Below, in pieces: positions 21,801 to 32,000 of a stretch of 64,000 nucleotides of DNA. Position numbers and translations under genes: made by a program. Source of the DNA: Saccharina japonica (lineage: Eukaryota > Sar > Phaeophyceae > Laminariales > Laminariaceae); NCBI GenBank assembly GCA_008828725.1, contig MEHQ01004329.1, positions 62,001-126,000 on the forward strand, given 5' to 3'. Below the pieces are notes generated by a model. The model was given only the letters and a program-made list of their open reading frames with translations. It was not told the DNA's origin and did not search any database. The number at the start of each line of letters is the position of its first letter. Within the stretch, counting starts at the first letter, position 1.

Positions 21801-24675
21801 ACTTGATGAGGCTTTATTGAGGTGGAACAACGGGGTTGGCGGGAAATACGGTCTATTACTCCGCCTGCTTTCTCCGCTCGTCTGCTCGCGTGTTTGGTTG
21901 GCGGGAAATACGGTCTATTACTCCGCCTGCTTTCTCCGCTCGTCTGCTCGCGTGTTTGCTGGCTACCACTTCGAGGTCCTATAATATTACCAGGGGTATA
22001 TGCTCAAGTACGTGGTTTATGTTTAAAGCTGAAGAATAACAGCATCTTGAGCCCGCTCGCCTGTGTAAGGGCCCGTCAGGTGCCCCAGATTGAATCAACA
22101 CCCTCTAATTTTCCGCTGTCGCAGATTATAGAAACATTGCAGCGAAATCAACCCACCCTCGCGGCGGCGCCTCCACTGCTGCACCGCTGCACTACGGTAG
22201 AGGAGCAAGTACGTACATACGTGCATAGACAGCCCCCTTACGTTTCCCCCTGGATTTCTTTTTCAAACATGTTTTTTGGTCGCTCCGCTATAACCTATGT
22301 AATCATTTAAAGCGCAGACGCTTTTGCCATAGCTTGACTTTTCGTTTCGTTTCATTTTATTTTTATCTCGGGCTATTCAAGCGAAAGGGCGAGTCTATTC
22401 GAGCGGAGAGCGGGTTTATTCGAGCGAATGGCGATTTTTCTCCCGTGCGCTCACCGTATCTGGTGATGACTATCGTGCCCTCTACCGACACACCCGCCGC
22501 CTCCAGGGCGTCGAAGTCTTCCGGCCGGCCGTAGTTGGCGTACACGAGGGGAGCCGTCACGTCCCCGGAGGGGGAGTATCTGGCGGCAGAGCGCGGCGGT
22601 TAAGGGGTGGGAGCATCGGGAAAGTTGCACACAGAGCCAGCACCAAGCAAGCGAGGAGGTAGGAGAGAGAGAGAGAGAGAGAGATGGAGAGAGAGAGGGA
22701 GAGGGAGAGAGATGGAGAGGGAGAGAGAGAGAGAGAGAGAGGGTTGGGCGTTCCGTGTGTATGGGAGTAGGTGTGTGTATTCTTAACATTACACCGTCCT
22801 TTCTACCCGTCGACATCCAGCACACCCAGTGTCCGTGCCAATTCTTCATCAACCTAGAGAGGGTACCAGTTATGTGGTCAGAAAACTACGACACAGATAC
22901 TACGCTGCAAGGCAGTAAGAAGAGCAGACAATGCAATGCTATATACGAGAGGCACGACCTACCCTGCTAGCAATCCAGCTGCGTATGTAGCACGCAGCAA
23001 ACAACGACCAAAAGCCCTGCCAAAAAAATGTTCCATAACTAAATGGCGCGGCTTGGCGGTGTTCGCGCGGGGCGAACGGCTAAATAAAATCCCGTCACAC
23101 AAAACGTGCAGTACAGTAGTGGGGGTCCCCCAATAAGGCGGTATGAGTAAGGCGGTATCCCGATATAAGGCGGTCAAAATCGCTTGGTGCGACTGGGGAA
23201 TGGCACTCATAACCTGGAATGAATAAGGTGGCTTTCCTCTATAAGGCGGTCATATTGCTCTACTAGGCACACCATTGCCTTATTGGGGGACCCCTGCTGT
23301 AGTACGAAAACAACTACTGCTGTATGATACGCATCATACCTACCAGGTACCATGGGTATTTAATATCGGTACGTACTGCTGTGTGTCGTTGTGTTTTCGT
23401 ACCCGGTACGTTCGCATTTCACTTGCTCTACCCATTCGTTTGCGGTGATTTTTTGTTTGGGGTTTCCTCTGTTTCACAGTCTGTGACCACAGAATTTTGT
23501 ATCTCTCCAGGATAAGGAATCAGGACAGACACCAGGTGTTCTGATGGAGTTGGGTAGAAAGTGAAGACAACACACACTATGATATTAAATAACTGTATCT
23601 GACACTCTTACCATACGGAATTATGCTGCTACATGCCACAGCAGTACCAAACACCAGGTATATACCGTTACACCTGGCACACTGGCCGTAAATAACCTGT
23701 ACGAGTATGAACAAACACCGAGCTTATACCAGTACTACTACTGCTGCCGCCGTACGTAGACCGCAGCGGCAACTGGCTACAACTACACTCGTACGAGTCG
23801 CATGCAGGGTGCCAACAGCACTCAGTCGGATGCAGCATACACACACCCATTGTACGTGTGATTGCGGAACCACGTGTCCGACGTGGTGTCGAGATCCAGC
23901 ACGTCCTCCGACAGCTGCGCCGTGAAGACCACCGCCGAGTCCGAGCCCGCGGCGGTGGTGGTGTCGACTAGCTGCAGAGAGCTGCTAATCGGGTTCGACA
24001 GCAGGGCGTCAACCGGCTGTATTTCGACGTGCGGCACGCCAGCGGAGGCAAACCGGTCGTGGACGTACTGCGCCATCTGGGGGGGCGGAGGGAGTGGGGG
24101 GGGGAGGGCGAGGAGTAGGGTGGGTGATTGAGAGCGAAATCAGCCAGCTGTCGGCAGTCGGCAGTCGGCAGTCGGCAGGCAATGCATTGTGTGCGTAACC
24201 TTGCAGTGGGTTGCGAAGTCACTCCTCTTCCTCTCAGATGGAACCAATACTGCTGCCGTGTGCACCGGGTACTCGTACTCGTAGCTGTGTAGACGGCTGA
24301 AAACGCAGAACGTGGGGGGCTTTTTGCACACTCTCTTCCGGCATGGCTGTACGAGTATAGCCCAGGCACAGCGGCAGAGTACCGTACCTGACGCGAAAAC
24401 TAACTGGTAGTAGATAACCTCCTCACGACCCGCTGTTGGGAGGAGGTGGCCACGCCCTCTCCTCTATCTCTCACCTCATGGTCGCCCGGGGTGCCCGCGA
24501 CATGGGGCTTCGACGTGATAAACTGCAGCGACTCTCGAGCGCTGTCGGGAGAGGGAACCTCTATGAAATCCCTCTCGATGTCTGTCAAAGCGCAGAAGCC
24601 TCGCTGCGCCGCCAGCAGCAGCAGCACTAGTAAGGGGCTACATGATGCCCTCCATAGATTGGGGAGCACGCTCAT
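10113..24675 (-). CDS. Glutamate carboxypeptidase II-like M28B metallopeptidase
   Basis: Dinuclear-zinc exopeptidase of the GCPII/NAALADase/AMP1 family, 795 residues (human GCPII is 750). Exons: 24475-24675, 23856-24076, 22455-22579, 17474-18007, 16258-16418, 14781-14982, 12682-12756, 11075-11753, 10113-10302. All introns are GT-AG and in phase. Residues 1-29 hold a hydrophobic run ([10 protein letters not shown]), a signal peptide or anchor, so the enzyme is probably secretory or on a membrane facing the lumen or outside. Exons 2-4 carry the PA-type apical insertion (VYANYG, IIYSDP, VQRG). Zinc ligands by alignment to GCPII are His351 (GNHRD), Asp361 (DPNSG), Glu399, Asp427 (NVDS) and His508 (YHSIYD). 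Glu398 is the general base. Exons 8-9 form the C-terminal dimerisation domain, with an Ala/Arg/Gly-rich insert. The first in-frame ATG was used. Exon 5 has two donors five bases apart, and only the outer one keeps frame. Substrate is uncertain because pocket residues differ. Confidence 0.93.
10620..10639. repeat. Poly-G tract
   Basis: About 20 G with no interruption in intron 8 of the peptidase gene. The length of such runs is unreliable in assemblies. Confidence 0.85.
11781..11871 (+). repeat. G-tract-bounded repeat D, fragment
   Basis: Intron 7 of the peptidase gene. GTGTACTTATATCATGCATC then GACCATAGACCCTCGCA, bounded on both sides by G runs. Confidence 0.7.
12784..12884. repeat. (CAGG)n / (CCTG)n microsatellite beside an exon
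   Basis: About 25 nearly perfect CAGG units. On the coding (minus) strand it is (CCTG)n, ending 27 nt upstream of the exon 7 acceptor of the peptidase gene, with only a T run and GTGGCGCAG between them. Confidence 0.95.
13740..14453 (+). repeat. Cluster of G-tract-bounded repeat D
   Basis: Four or more tandem partial copies in intron 6 of the peptidase gene, each preceded by a run of G. The order is GTACTCATGTCGTGCACGGC, CGTAGTCGTATGACCATAGA, CCCTCGCATCCCTACAATGC, CGGGACGGAGCACG, GTTTTCACCAACCAGGCAGA. The longest copies continue into GCACCAAGCGCGAAGCGGC, GGTGTTCGGCGAGTCGCACG and CTACTAAGAACCGCTTGTGA. Copies are truncated at different points. Confidence 0.9.
15300..15414. mobile_element. MITE with TTACGGGGGACCATAGTAA termini
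   Basis: Diverged copy in intron 5 of the peptidase gene. The left end is TTTACGGGGGACCATAGTAA and the right end is GTTACTATGTTCCCGCGTAA. The shared core ACAAAAACCTATAT is present. Confidence 0.7.
15993..16208. mobile_element. MITE with CAGTAGTGGTCCCTCTATAG termini
   Basis: Copy in intron 5 of the peptidase gene. ACAGTAGTGGTCCCTCTATA on the left, ACCGGCACTATAGAGGGACC on the right, with internal GGCAACCGGCGC repeats. Confidence 0.75.
16590..16815 (-). mobile_element. CACACCTCG-family MITE, degraded copy
   Basis: Minus-oriented copy in intron 4 of the peptidase gene: GATCTAGACCTTTCAGGGA, five ATCTGTATG units, then TTGGATCTGTACTACACAGA and an AACGGCAGGTTAGG end. Clear termini are lost. Confidence 0.65.
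18898..19170 (+). mobile_element. CACACCTCG-family MITE, best-preserved short copy
   Basis: Ends are inverted (CACACCTCGG and CTCGAGGTGTG). Between them lie GATCATGATCTA, TCATCTAGTTCCTCACCTGC, CAGGATCTG ... CAGATCC, CTCCCATCCGGCATCAGGAG, GATCATACGGATCATACA units and GATCTAGATCATCAAAGTGG. It has no coding capacity. It abuts the left side of the copia element in intron 3. Confidence 0.85.
19203..19500 (+). repeat. Left LTR of the copia element
   Basis: 298 bp from TATTGATTGTGCTTGCAACA to CCCCAGATTGAATCAAAA. It matches 21735-22100 throughout except for a duplication present only in the right LTR. Confidence 0.9.
19525..19846. repeat. Large inverted repeat inside the copia element
   Basis: Arms 19525-19682 and 19689-19846 (158 bp each) are near-perfect inverse copies around a 6-base centre, TAGAAG. 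The right arm runs into the reverse transcriptase frame, so the left arm is an inverted copy of the start of that coding segment. Confidence 0.92.
19800..20355 (+). pseudogene. copia reverse transcriptase remnant
   Basis: Typical copia RT blocks are visible: [20 protein letters not shown], then [20 protein letters not shown], then [15 protein letters not shown] stop follows at 20133-20135 and the frame shifts before a second piece ending [10 protein letters not shown]. Where a YVDD-type catalytic box is expected the sequence reads VYDIF, so the enzyme is not functional. Confidence 0.9.
20637..21155 (+). pseudogene. copia RNase H remnant
   Basis: Open to a natural stop at 21153-21155. It contains the copia RNase H blocks [63 protein letters not shown] and HADFLTKPL. 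This is the best-kept part of the element. It is separated from the reverse transcriptase by frameshifts and stops. Confidence 0.9.
21735..22100 (+). repeat. Right LTR of the copia element
   Basis: 366 bp, homologous to 19203-19500. It is longer because a block of about 60 bp starting TTGGCGGGAAATACGGTCTA is present twice in tandem near 21836-21957. Confidence 0.9.
22661..22742. repeat. (GA)n microsatellite
   Basis: Interrupted GA/GGGA tract in intron 2 of the peptidase gene. On the coding strand it is a (TC)n pyrimidine tract about 80 nt upstream of the exon 3 acceptor. Confidence 0.95.
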
Positions 24676-25729
24676 CTCGGTGTCTGAGCGATACAGACAA
24701 CTCAACAACAGACAGCAAGCTAGTGTATAGGACGCGTTGCAAGCGGTCCGGGTGAGAACTACAACCAACTTGACCGTCCAGGTTGGTTCAAGGTTCAAGG
24801 CAAGAAGAGTTCACAATATATGGAGACGTTTTGAAGTACGGGGCACGGGGCCCGAAAAGCTGACAGTGCCATGATCATATTGACCGTAAATATAAGGTAC
24901 TTTTTAATTGATTGTATGACTTCGTAATGTTCTTTATATTTAAGACCAACATATATGTTCCGTTTCGACGCTCGAACGAGCAACGATATTCGACAAGCAA
25001 GAAGAGCATAGGAATGGGGAACTTGTACGGAGTTTAGCGAGGAAATACGCAGCTACGAGAACCGAGGGATCACGCCAGGCGGGGTGAGGTGCAACATGTG
25101 GCCAGTCCTGCGACTGAACGAGCAATTATACATACGAGGCAGGAGTCTCGTCGACTTGCAAGTTTGAAGTTTGAAGTGCTGATCAGAAAAGGCGGCGGTT
25201 TGGCAGCCTGATTGATGCACGCCAGGGCGGTGACGTGCCGAATGTGCAAGAGCAAGTTCTTTCCGGCTTCTCTCAAGTTTCACACGAAGGTGTGAGTGAG
25301 GAACGAGAAGAAGGGCTTTCCAGGCGGAACATGACGTTCTTTCCTGGAGCTCGATACGTGGCGGTTTTAGCGGTAGCTGAATACCTGTGGGTAGCAATCT
25401 GGAATCTTTAGCCGCCTACGCGTACGTACAGCACAAGTACCAGGTACAGCAGTACGCGTATGCAGTAGCAGTACGAACGACTTCAGCAGTAGTGTACAGT
25501 AGATAATGCAGCTCATGATCTCACAACGCCAGTTTGGGATCTACAGTAAATGGTCTACTATTAATAGTCTGTAGCTCATGATCTAATAACGGCAGTTTAT
25601 AGGATCTAGACGATCGGCTCGTAGCTCATGAGATGTCCAGGGTTGCAAGGATTGCACAAGCCTTCGTCGCCTGACCTGCTCCTTTGCCGCCCCCCGCCCC
25701 CCTTTCGTTGGATCTTCCTCTCTGCGTAG
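24676..25729. promoter_or_regulatory. Intergenic region between divergent genes
   Basis: Lies upstream of the peptidase start and of the first supported exon of the + strand zinc-finger gene, so it probably holds both promoters. I see no definite core element. Untranslated or first exons of the zinc-finger gene may lie inside. Confidence 0.35.
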
Positions 25730-27361
25730 GTGTGTGCAGAGAAGCAGGATCACATCGACCTGCCTTGCGACTACTGCCAAAAGAAGTTCCCCCCAACAGT
25801 GCTACAGGTAGGTGTGTGCTTCTCCCCCGGCACGCACATCGATCGGGGGCGTCCGTCCTACAACTCGAGTCATTCGCGTACGTACTGCTGGACAATTGAG
25901 TAAAACGATGGACTTGCGCCAAAGCAACCAAAACCGCCTTTCTTTGTAAAACGTGAAAAACGATAGACTTGGCGCCAAAATAACGTCGCCTTTGTAAAAT
26001 GTGTATTCTTTCAATTCCGTCCCCTCGTAGCCTAGCCACACCAAACTCTCGCTCGGGAGCCTGCAGTCGTCTGATTCGTTGGGTGGACCTGCAGCCTATT
26101 TGTTTTCTCCAGGCGGACGCCATAACAATGCATACTTCGAAGCATGGGGCGAGGCAGAAGAAAGAGTGTCTTGGTAGCGGCCGTACAGCATTATACATTC
26201 TTCGGTTATTGTGCAAAAAAGGCGTCTGAATCTTGTCGGGCGGATGACACGCACACATCATTCATGCGGAAGTTATACTGCACATACATGACCGACGCAT
26301 CGATTTTCGCTCAGAACGGTGAGTACCGACGAGTTTTTGTTGAATCCACAGCTAACGTACATACTTCGAAGTATGTATATACGTGGACTAAGAACTGCAT
26401 TCGTTTCGGGAAAACAGCAAGAAAAAAAAGTCAATTGATGATCCTCTGGTACTGCTGTACTTACTGTACTGCTCCCTGCCCCCCCCGATTTAGAGCAGGT
26501 ACCGCATCAAAATAAACAACCGCATTCTCTACAACGAGTACTTCTTTCGTGGCTTCCGAAGACTAGAAGCGCCTTTCGTGGACGAGACGCAACTCAGTAC
26601 GCATCCCCACACAAATTGTGTCATGGGTTACCTCCCTCTTTTTGCTCAGACCTATCGCCTCGAAAAACGCGCGCCGTGTGTCGAAACATTTCTAAACTTC
26701 CCACCAACGACAGACACACATGAAGACATGCAGACGAGACAGCAGGAGGGCGCAGTCCACTCGCGGCACGCGTCGTCGATGCCAGGATCCAGGAATGGCA
26801 GCAAAGCAGCGCAGCTTATTAGAAGGGAATTTCAACGCTCCCGCCGCGGGAGCCTTTTCGGCCCGACAACGACGACAACAACAACAGCAGCTTCCAATCG
26901 CGAGGACGACTCTTTGCGCGAGGGAAAAAAGCAGCAGCAGCAGCAGCAGCAGCAGCCCCCTCTTGTGCTCACATGCCAGTGACATCGAACCCGGGCCGCA
27001 GCAGACGTCAACGGGTGATGGCGAGCACTGCCGCCATTTCGAAGACGTCGGAGGTGTCGAAGATGTAGCTCTCATGTCCAGAGACGCGCGGGTGGCCTGC
27101 TCCAACTGCAACCGTCGGTTTTCCTCCGAACGGGTGGGCGTGCACCAGGAGATTTGTGAGCGGGTCAACACAGAAGAAAATAGAGAAAGGCATACTAGGA
27201 CCAAGAAGGGGGTGGGGTCCAACGTGCGGTCCGCAACACCGCGGGCGCATCGTTCTGCCTCTGGATATGGTGCGGCAAGGCGACGGCGCAGGGCGCAAGA
27301 ACTTCCGCCTGGCCGCGAGCACAATCAGACGCACCGTGAATTCGGCGGGAGCGAGAGGCTG
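25730..27361 (+). CDS. Putative ZC2HC zinc-finger protein, partial model
   Basis: Two coding segments are supported. Exon 25730-25807 (26 codons) has acceptor CTCTCTGCGTAG and donor GTAGGT. It encodes DHIDLPCDYCQKKFPPTVLQ, the start of a CX2C finger. A second exon includes roughly 26990-27361 and encodes ACSNCNRRFSSERVGVHQEI followed by C. This is a complete CX2C-X11-H-X3-C finger of the ZC2HC1/FAM164 type, followed by a basic Arg-rich tail, with a possible donor after 27361 (CTG/GTGTGT). The upstream limit of the second exon, exons between the two, and both gene ends are unresolved. Family members bind zinc, and their roles are poorly known. The gene would be divergent from the peptidase and convergent with IFT144. 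Confidence 0.5.
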
Positions 27362-29072
27362 GTGTGTACCCACCTACGTGTATGACTTTAGCTCTTAACC
27401 TTATTTCGTCTCCCAAAAAACAAGAAGTTTGGCATTGCCGTCTCTCTCGAATGTAGAAACTAATGAAACGTCTTGAATACTACTGTAGAAGGTTTTTTAT
27501 AGTGTGGGCAAAAGACGTTATCCCAATGTCGACTCGTGCTGTACAGCAGTAGTACGAGTGCGCACCCCACACAGCGATAGGACCCCGAGTTTTCCGCCCG
27601 CGTCGCGCGTTTGTTTTCGTCGTGTACGCTTGCATTGGCCGACAACGTCCGCCTGAAGTTTGGGCGGCATTCTATCGAAACACTTGTTGGGACAAAATGA
27701 TGTCAAAATACCTTCTTGTTAATTCCGGAAACACACTTCAGACACGCACCTGTTTGTTTTTTGTTTCACTTTAATACTGACATGCGGTCTCCTGTAGTAG
27801 TAGTAGTAGTAGTAGTAGTAGTACTAGTACTAGTAGTAGTAACACCTAATGTCAAGCGTTTACGCCCGCCGTATGCTTCGCCTGGTCGCACTCTCCGCCT
27901 CACAATATCTCAAGGTTATCGCCGCCGGGTACAGCAGCGCCCCCCGGGCAACTTCCGAGCTAAGCCTGGGCGCAGCTTCTCCCGAGTCCAGAGCATCGAG
28001 AATCCATCCTGTTGTGGAGAAGATGAAGAAACGGGAAGAAAGTGGCCACCGTAGATGGTCCCAGACCGAGAATCGGCGACCTGTTGGAACGCCTCGTGCC
28101 GCACGCAGGGGTGTCGCGCAACGCGAGCGCCCTTTTAGTGCCTTCGGCTGGGTGTCATCGACGGCGAAGCAGCCAACAGAGGGGAGAAGGGAGACATCCA
28201 ATGCGCGCGCTGCATCGTCGTCGTGGTCCCCGGTTCGGCTGGACCGCGGCGCTAGCGTCACGGTATGGTCCACAAGGGGTGTGGTAGGGCGCGCCACAAG
28301 ACGTGCTGGCGGTGGTGGTGGTGGTGGTGGTGGCGGCGGCGGCGGCGGCGGCGGAGTCGACAGTGGGCATCAGAGCGGAGGACGTCGGCATGTTGCCGTT
28401 CGGGACGGTTCCCCTTTTTTACGAGGTATAGGAGCCGTGTCGGAAACGGCTGGTGGTGTAGGCGAGAGGGCTAGATGTGATATGCCTCCACAGACTGGTT
28501 TCTTTTCGCCTCCCGGCGCTCGGCGGAAGATTCCGTTTCTCTGATGTAGGGGAAACTCTTATCAGTTTTGGCCTCGCAAGCGTGGCCGGCTACCGTGTGG
28601 GCTATTGGATGGGCTGGGTTTTGTCGCCATCGAAGGGATGCGCCACTGATGTGGTGGATGTTAAATCAAAGACCGTAGCAGGATAGCAAGCCGAAGGAGC
28701 CAATGCTCGTGAGTTGTGTGGTAAACTCCTCCGAAGTAGCACCTCCTCCGCGCAACAATTACAGCAGTGTTTATGTAGATGTGCTGTATGACAGCTCCAG
28801 TAGCTCAGCAAGTCGAAACGTACAGAAGGGCCGTCCTGAAAAAGAAAAGCTGTCAAGTACGTATGATACCATGATAAATAGCGAAACTAATTCCGCGAAA
28901 ACAATCCTTTGAAAAAACGTTTTACCAAATGGGAAAACCAAGGGGGTGAGAACTGTCACTCTATGACCACCCCCCCTAAATTCGAATCTCTCGCACGCGA
29001 GATTAGTCCTATTAAATAGTAGGCCAACACCCCCACAAACAAGCCTCCTTTTTGGGCAACCCCGGTTTCGCT
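27362..29072. other. Intergenic or 3' region with trinucleotide repeats
   Basis: Between the zinc-finger exons and the IFT144 stop codon. Long overlapping open frames at 27849-28544 on both strands follow GC-rich triplet sequence and a GGT/GGC run. None shows a recognisable domain, though the + strand stretch 27916-28200 could still be a further exon of the zinc-finger gene. Confidence 0.4.
27795..27842. repeat. (TAG)n microsatellite
   Basis: About 16 TAG/TAC triplets. Confidence 0.95.
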
Positions 29073-32000
29073 TCAACCTCCTTGAGGCACACCGTCCTGA
29101 CGACGTGGCCCAGCCCCAGCAGATGCCACCGGTGCTGCGTCCCGCGCCCTCCCTTCGCTGTTTTTACTACGCACGTCACCCCCGTGCGCGGTTTCATCTG
29201 CCCCCCTCGCGTTGTTGGCCGCTGCGCTCGAAGAAGAAGAAGCAGCAGCAGCGGCGTCGTTTTCCCGTGAACGATTCCCCTGTCCATCCTTCTCCTTGTT
29301 TTCGTCCCCGTCCAGCTCGTTGTAGCGCTTCAGGTACTCGGCTACCTCGGCAGGGGTCGCCTTGACAAGGTCGCTGCTTCGCACCGGCTGCCCCGAGACT
29401 GGATCGGCTCCGGAGTACCCGATAAGGTAGCCGCCGCTTGCTCCTCCAGCCCCCACCCCGACCCCCACCCCGACCCCACTGCCGACGGGTGTATCCGAGA
29501 CTGCTCCTGCTGCTGCCCCTGGGCGCCGTCCGTCTTCGTATGTGCCCGTCTGGTCGCCTTTCTCGTCTGCCGCTGCTGCGTCATAGTCTGCTTTCTTTTC
29601 ATCACGACTGCCTTCCCCTTCTCGGGGTTTAGCGTTCGCCTAAACGCAAGAGGGCCGAGACGCGAGGACGGTGAGGAGTGTAGATCGGGGGTGAGTGTCA
29701 CATGGTATATATATCCCCGGTTTCCCCTTCTATTGTTGTGGAGGCGGTATGTATGACGCTGGGGGGCGATGTATACGTACAGGAAACGGGCACATACGAA
29801 AAAACAGTGATCGGTGATTCTTACTTACGCATCGATGTATGTACGGGTTTCGCTCGAGGTGCGTCGGAAGGACGAGCGGGTACGCAGCGAGGGTATACTG
29901 AGGGCCCACAGCCTAAAGCATTCACTGGACTTCTCTGAATGTTTTGACGAACTGTCACGATGCCCGTATTCGCTACACGTTGGGTATCAAGTTTTCAACA
30001 ATGAGACCATCGAGTAAGGTAGACTCCACAAATCGTCGAAACCTTGTCGTTATGGAAAAACACGCTTGTTGCGTGCACGCACCCAATAGGGCATTTTGTG
30101 GAGACAGATCCCTGGCATCCCGAAAGAGTGTTCTTCATGCATGGCCTCGCCACAAAACACATGGTTCTGGCGTTTGTTCGATTGATGCCTGATGTTTGCT
30201 CGCGGTTGGTGCAAGCTCTCATCGTGTTTCTGAGTGAAAAAGACGCTTGCTACTCGTAGGGTAGAGGGATACTAGCACCAAAATATTATGAGACTCCGAA
30301 CATGAGGAGGGCTATACCCCACCCACCTGCCGACTTCGAGAAAGCTTAGGTAGCCCGATACACAATACAATGGGCTTGCAAATAATAATATGCAATACCC
30401 GTTGCTCCTCAGTTGAAGAGAGCCCCGTCGGTGGTAAATGTTTGGGCCTTAAAATTCAACGCCTAATTGCAACCCCTAATTGCAACATCTAGATACAACC
30501 CCTGATTGCAACCCCTAATTTCAAACCCTATTTGCAACCCTAATTGCAACCCCTACGGTAGCACGGCTAAAAACATAAAAGACATCATTTCTCCACATAC
30601 ATGCAGGAGCGATGGATGGACAGTCAGGAAATCATACACACGTGACGAAATATAGCAAAACTTGGGGCAACTCTTAGCTAATACTGTACCCCTCGCTGAA
30701 CCTCATTTAGCTCTGAACCAGCGGAGCACAATGAGAGGCAGGGACAGCGGCTAAGACTACACTGCACCACACCTCGGACATATCATGATATATCTGTCTA
30801 CACATAGATACTTTAGATCCTCACCTGCCGTTGTGGGAGGTTGTGCAGGATCTGTACAGCACAGGTCCAACCCAGGAGACATGTGCTACATAGATCATAC
30901 AGATTATTTGGGTCCCACCCGGCAAACACGAGCTGAGTCACACAATATCGGGAATATGTTTGCCCTAAACTGCCTATATCATGAAGTGGGAATAGATGAT
31001 CTGTCGATGATCTGTCGATGACCTGTCGATGAGCTATCGATGATCTGTCGATGATCTGTCGATGAGCTATCGATGATCTGACGATGATCTGTCGATGATC
31101 TGTCGATGAGCTATCGATGATCTGTCGATGATCTGACGATGATCTGTCAATGATCTGTGCGAGGTGTGCAAACTGGTACTCGCGTGCGAGCGCTACGTAC
31201 GTATGCACCAACCTGTTCGTGCTGCAAGTAGCTCTCGTAGTGGGACATCAGCGCGGGCATTCTTGAGCGCGGGCAGAGGCACCAGTCCTCCTTTACCATG
31301 TGTTGCCCGGTAACCACACACATTGGGAGAGCGTCCTTCGCCACAGCGTGAGTAGCGTTTAGTTGGGGTTTACATGAAAAAGAAAAAAAGCACGGAGCCG
31401 GGGGGAGAGGAGGGGGGGGGCACGCGGAAGAGGGGGAGGGGGCAAGAAAGGCCGTGTTAAATCATTCAGCTCCCAACCTCTGGTTGACCGTGAGTCGCGA
31501 AATTCAGAGATCGTTTTTTCTTCGTGGGAGCGGGATAGTCTAGTCACGCGCCATCGCCGAGGTGAAAAAAAAAACAATGATGCCCAAAGGGGGCAACTAA
31601 CCTGTAGGTGCCAGCCGTTTCCAGCGCGAGGTACTGGGTTTTCTCATGTTATTTAAAACGCGCTTTTTTTGTGGCAAGGGCAGATTTACGAAGTCTACCT
31701 GGAGACACATACCGCACTATATGTCAGCCGCCTGCGAAGATTCTCGGCGGAAGGTTCGGATCGTTTGTGCGTTAAAAAACAAACTTTGATTTTCAACCGT
31801 TCAATCGGTCGTGCTCACAGCTGACGTATTTTTATATTTTTATAAGAACGTCACACGTGACCAGTTTTTGTTTTCGTTGATGTCGCCAGTCCTAACATCC
31901 AACTCATGTATAGATCATACCAGGTCTTTTTGATGTCCCAGGTGTTTGCATGGGCCCACAGCGGGTACAAAACAAACTTTACGTTACGTCTCCGGAAACG

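Larger units (their letters stand above)
19203..22100 (+). mobile_element. Degenerate Ty1/copia LTR retrotransposon
   Basis: It lies in intron 3 of the peptidase gene, antisense to it. Two LTRs flank a short internal region, and the insertion is bracketed by CCCTC at 19198-19202 and 22101-22105, a 5-bp target duplication as expected for copia. Only reverse transcriptase and RNase H remnants remain. Gag, protease and integrase regions are missing, and the total of 2.9 kb is well below an intact copia. The reading frame is broken several times and the polymerase active-site motif is not intact, so the element is dead. Confidence 0.93.

Noticed and set aside
24676..24798. A 41-residue N-terminal extension of the peptidase in the same open frame
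   Set aside because: It begins with TTG rather than ATG, and the ATG at 24675 is followed directly by a good signal-like hydrophobic segment.
27849..28544. Overlapping frames of more than 140 residues on both strands
   Set aside because: No domain or splice evidence, and the ends are in GGT/GGC triplet runs. Kept only as a possible extra exon of the zinc-finger gene.
31002..31158. Regularly spaced TCGATGATCTG units resembling a CRISPR-type array
   Set aside because: Units are directly tandem without unique spacers, lie inside a MITE, and the genome is eukaryotic.
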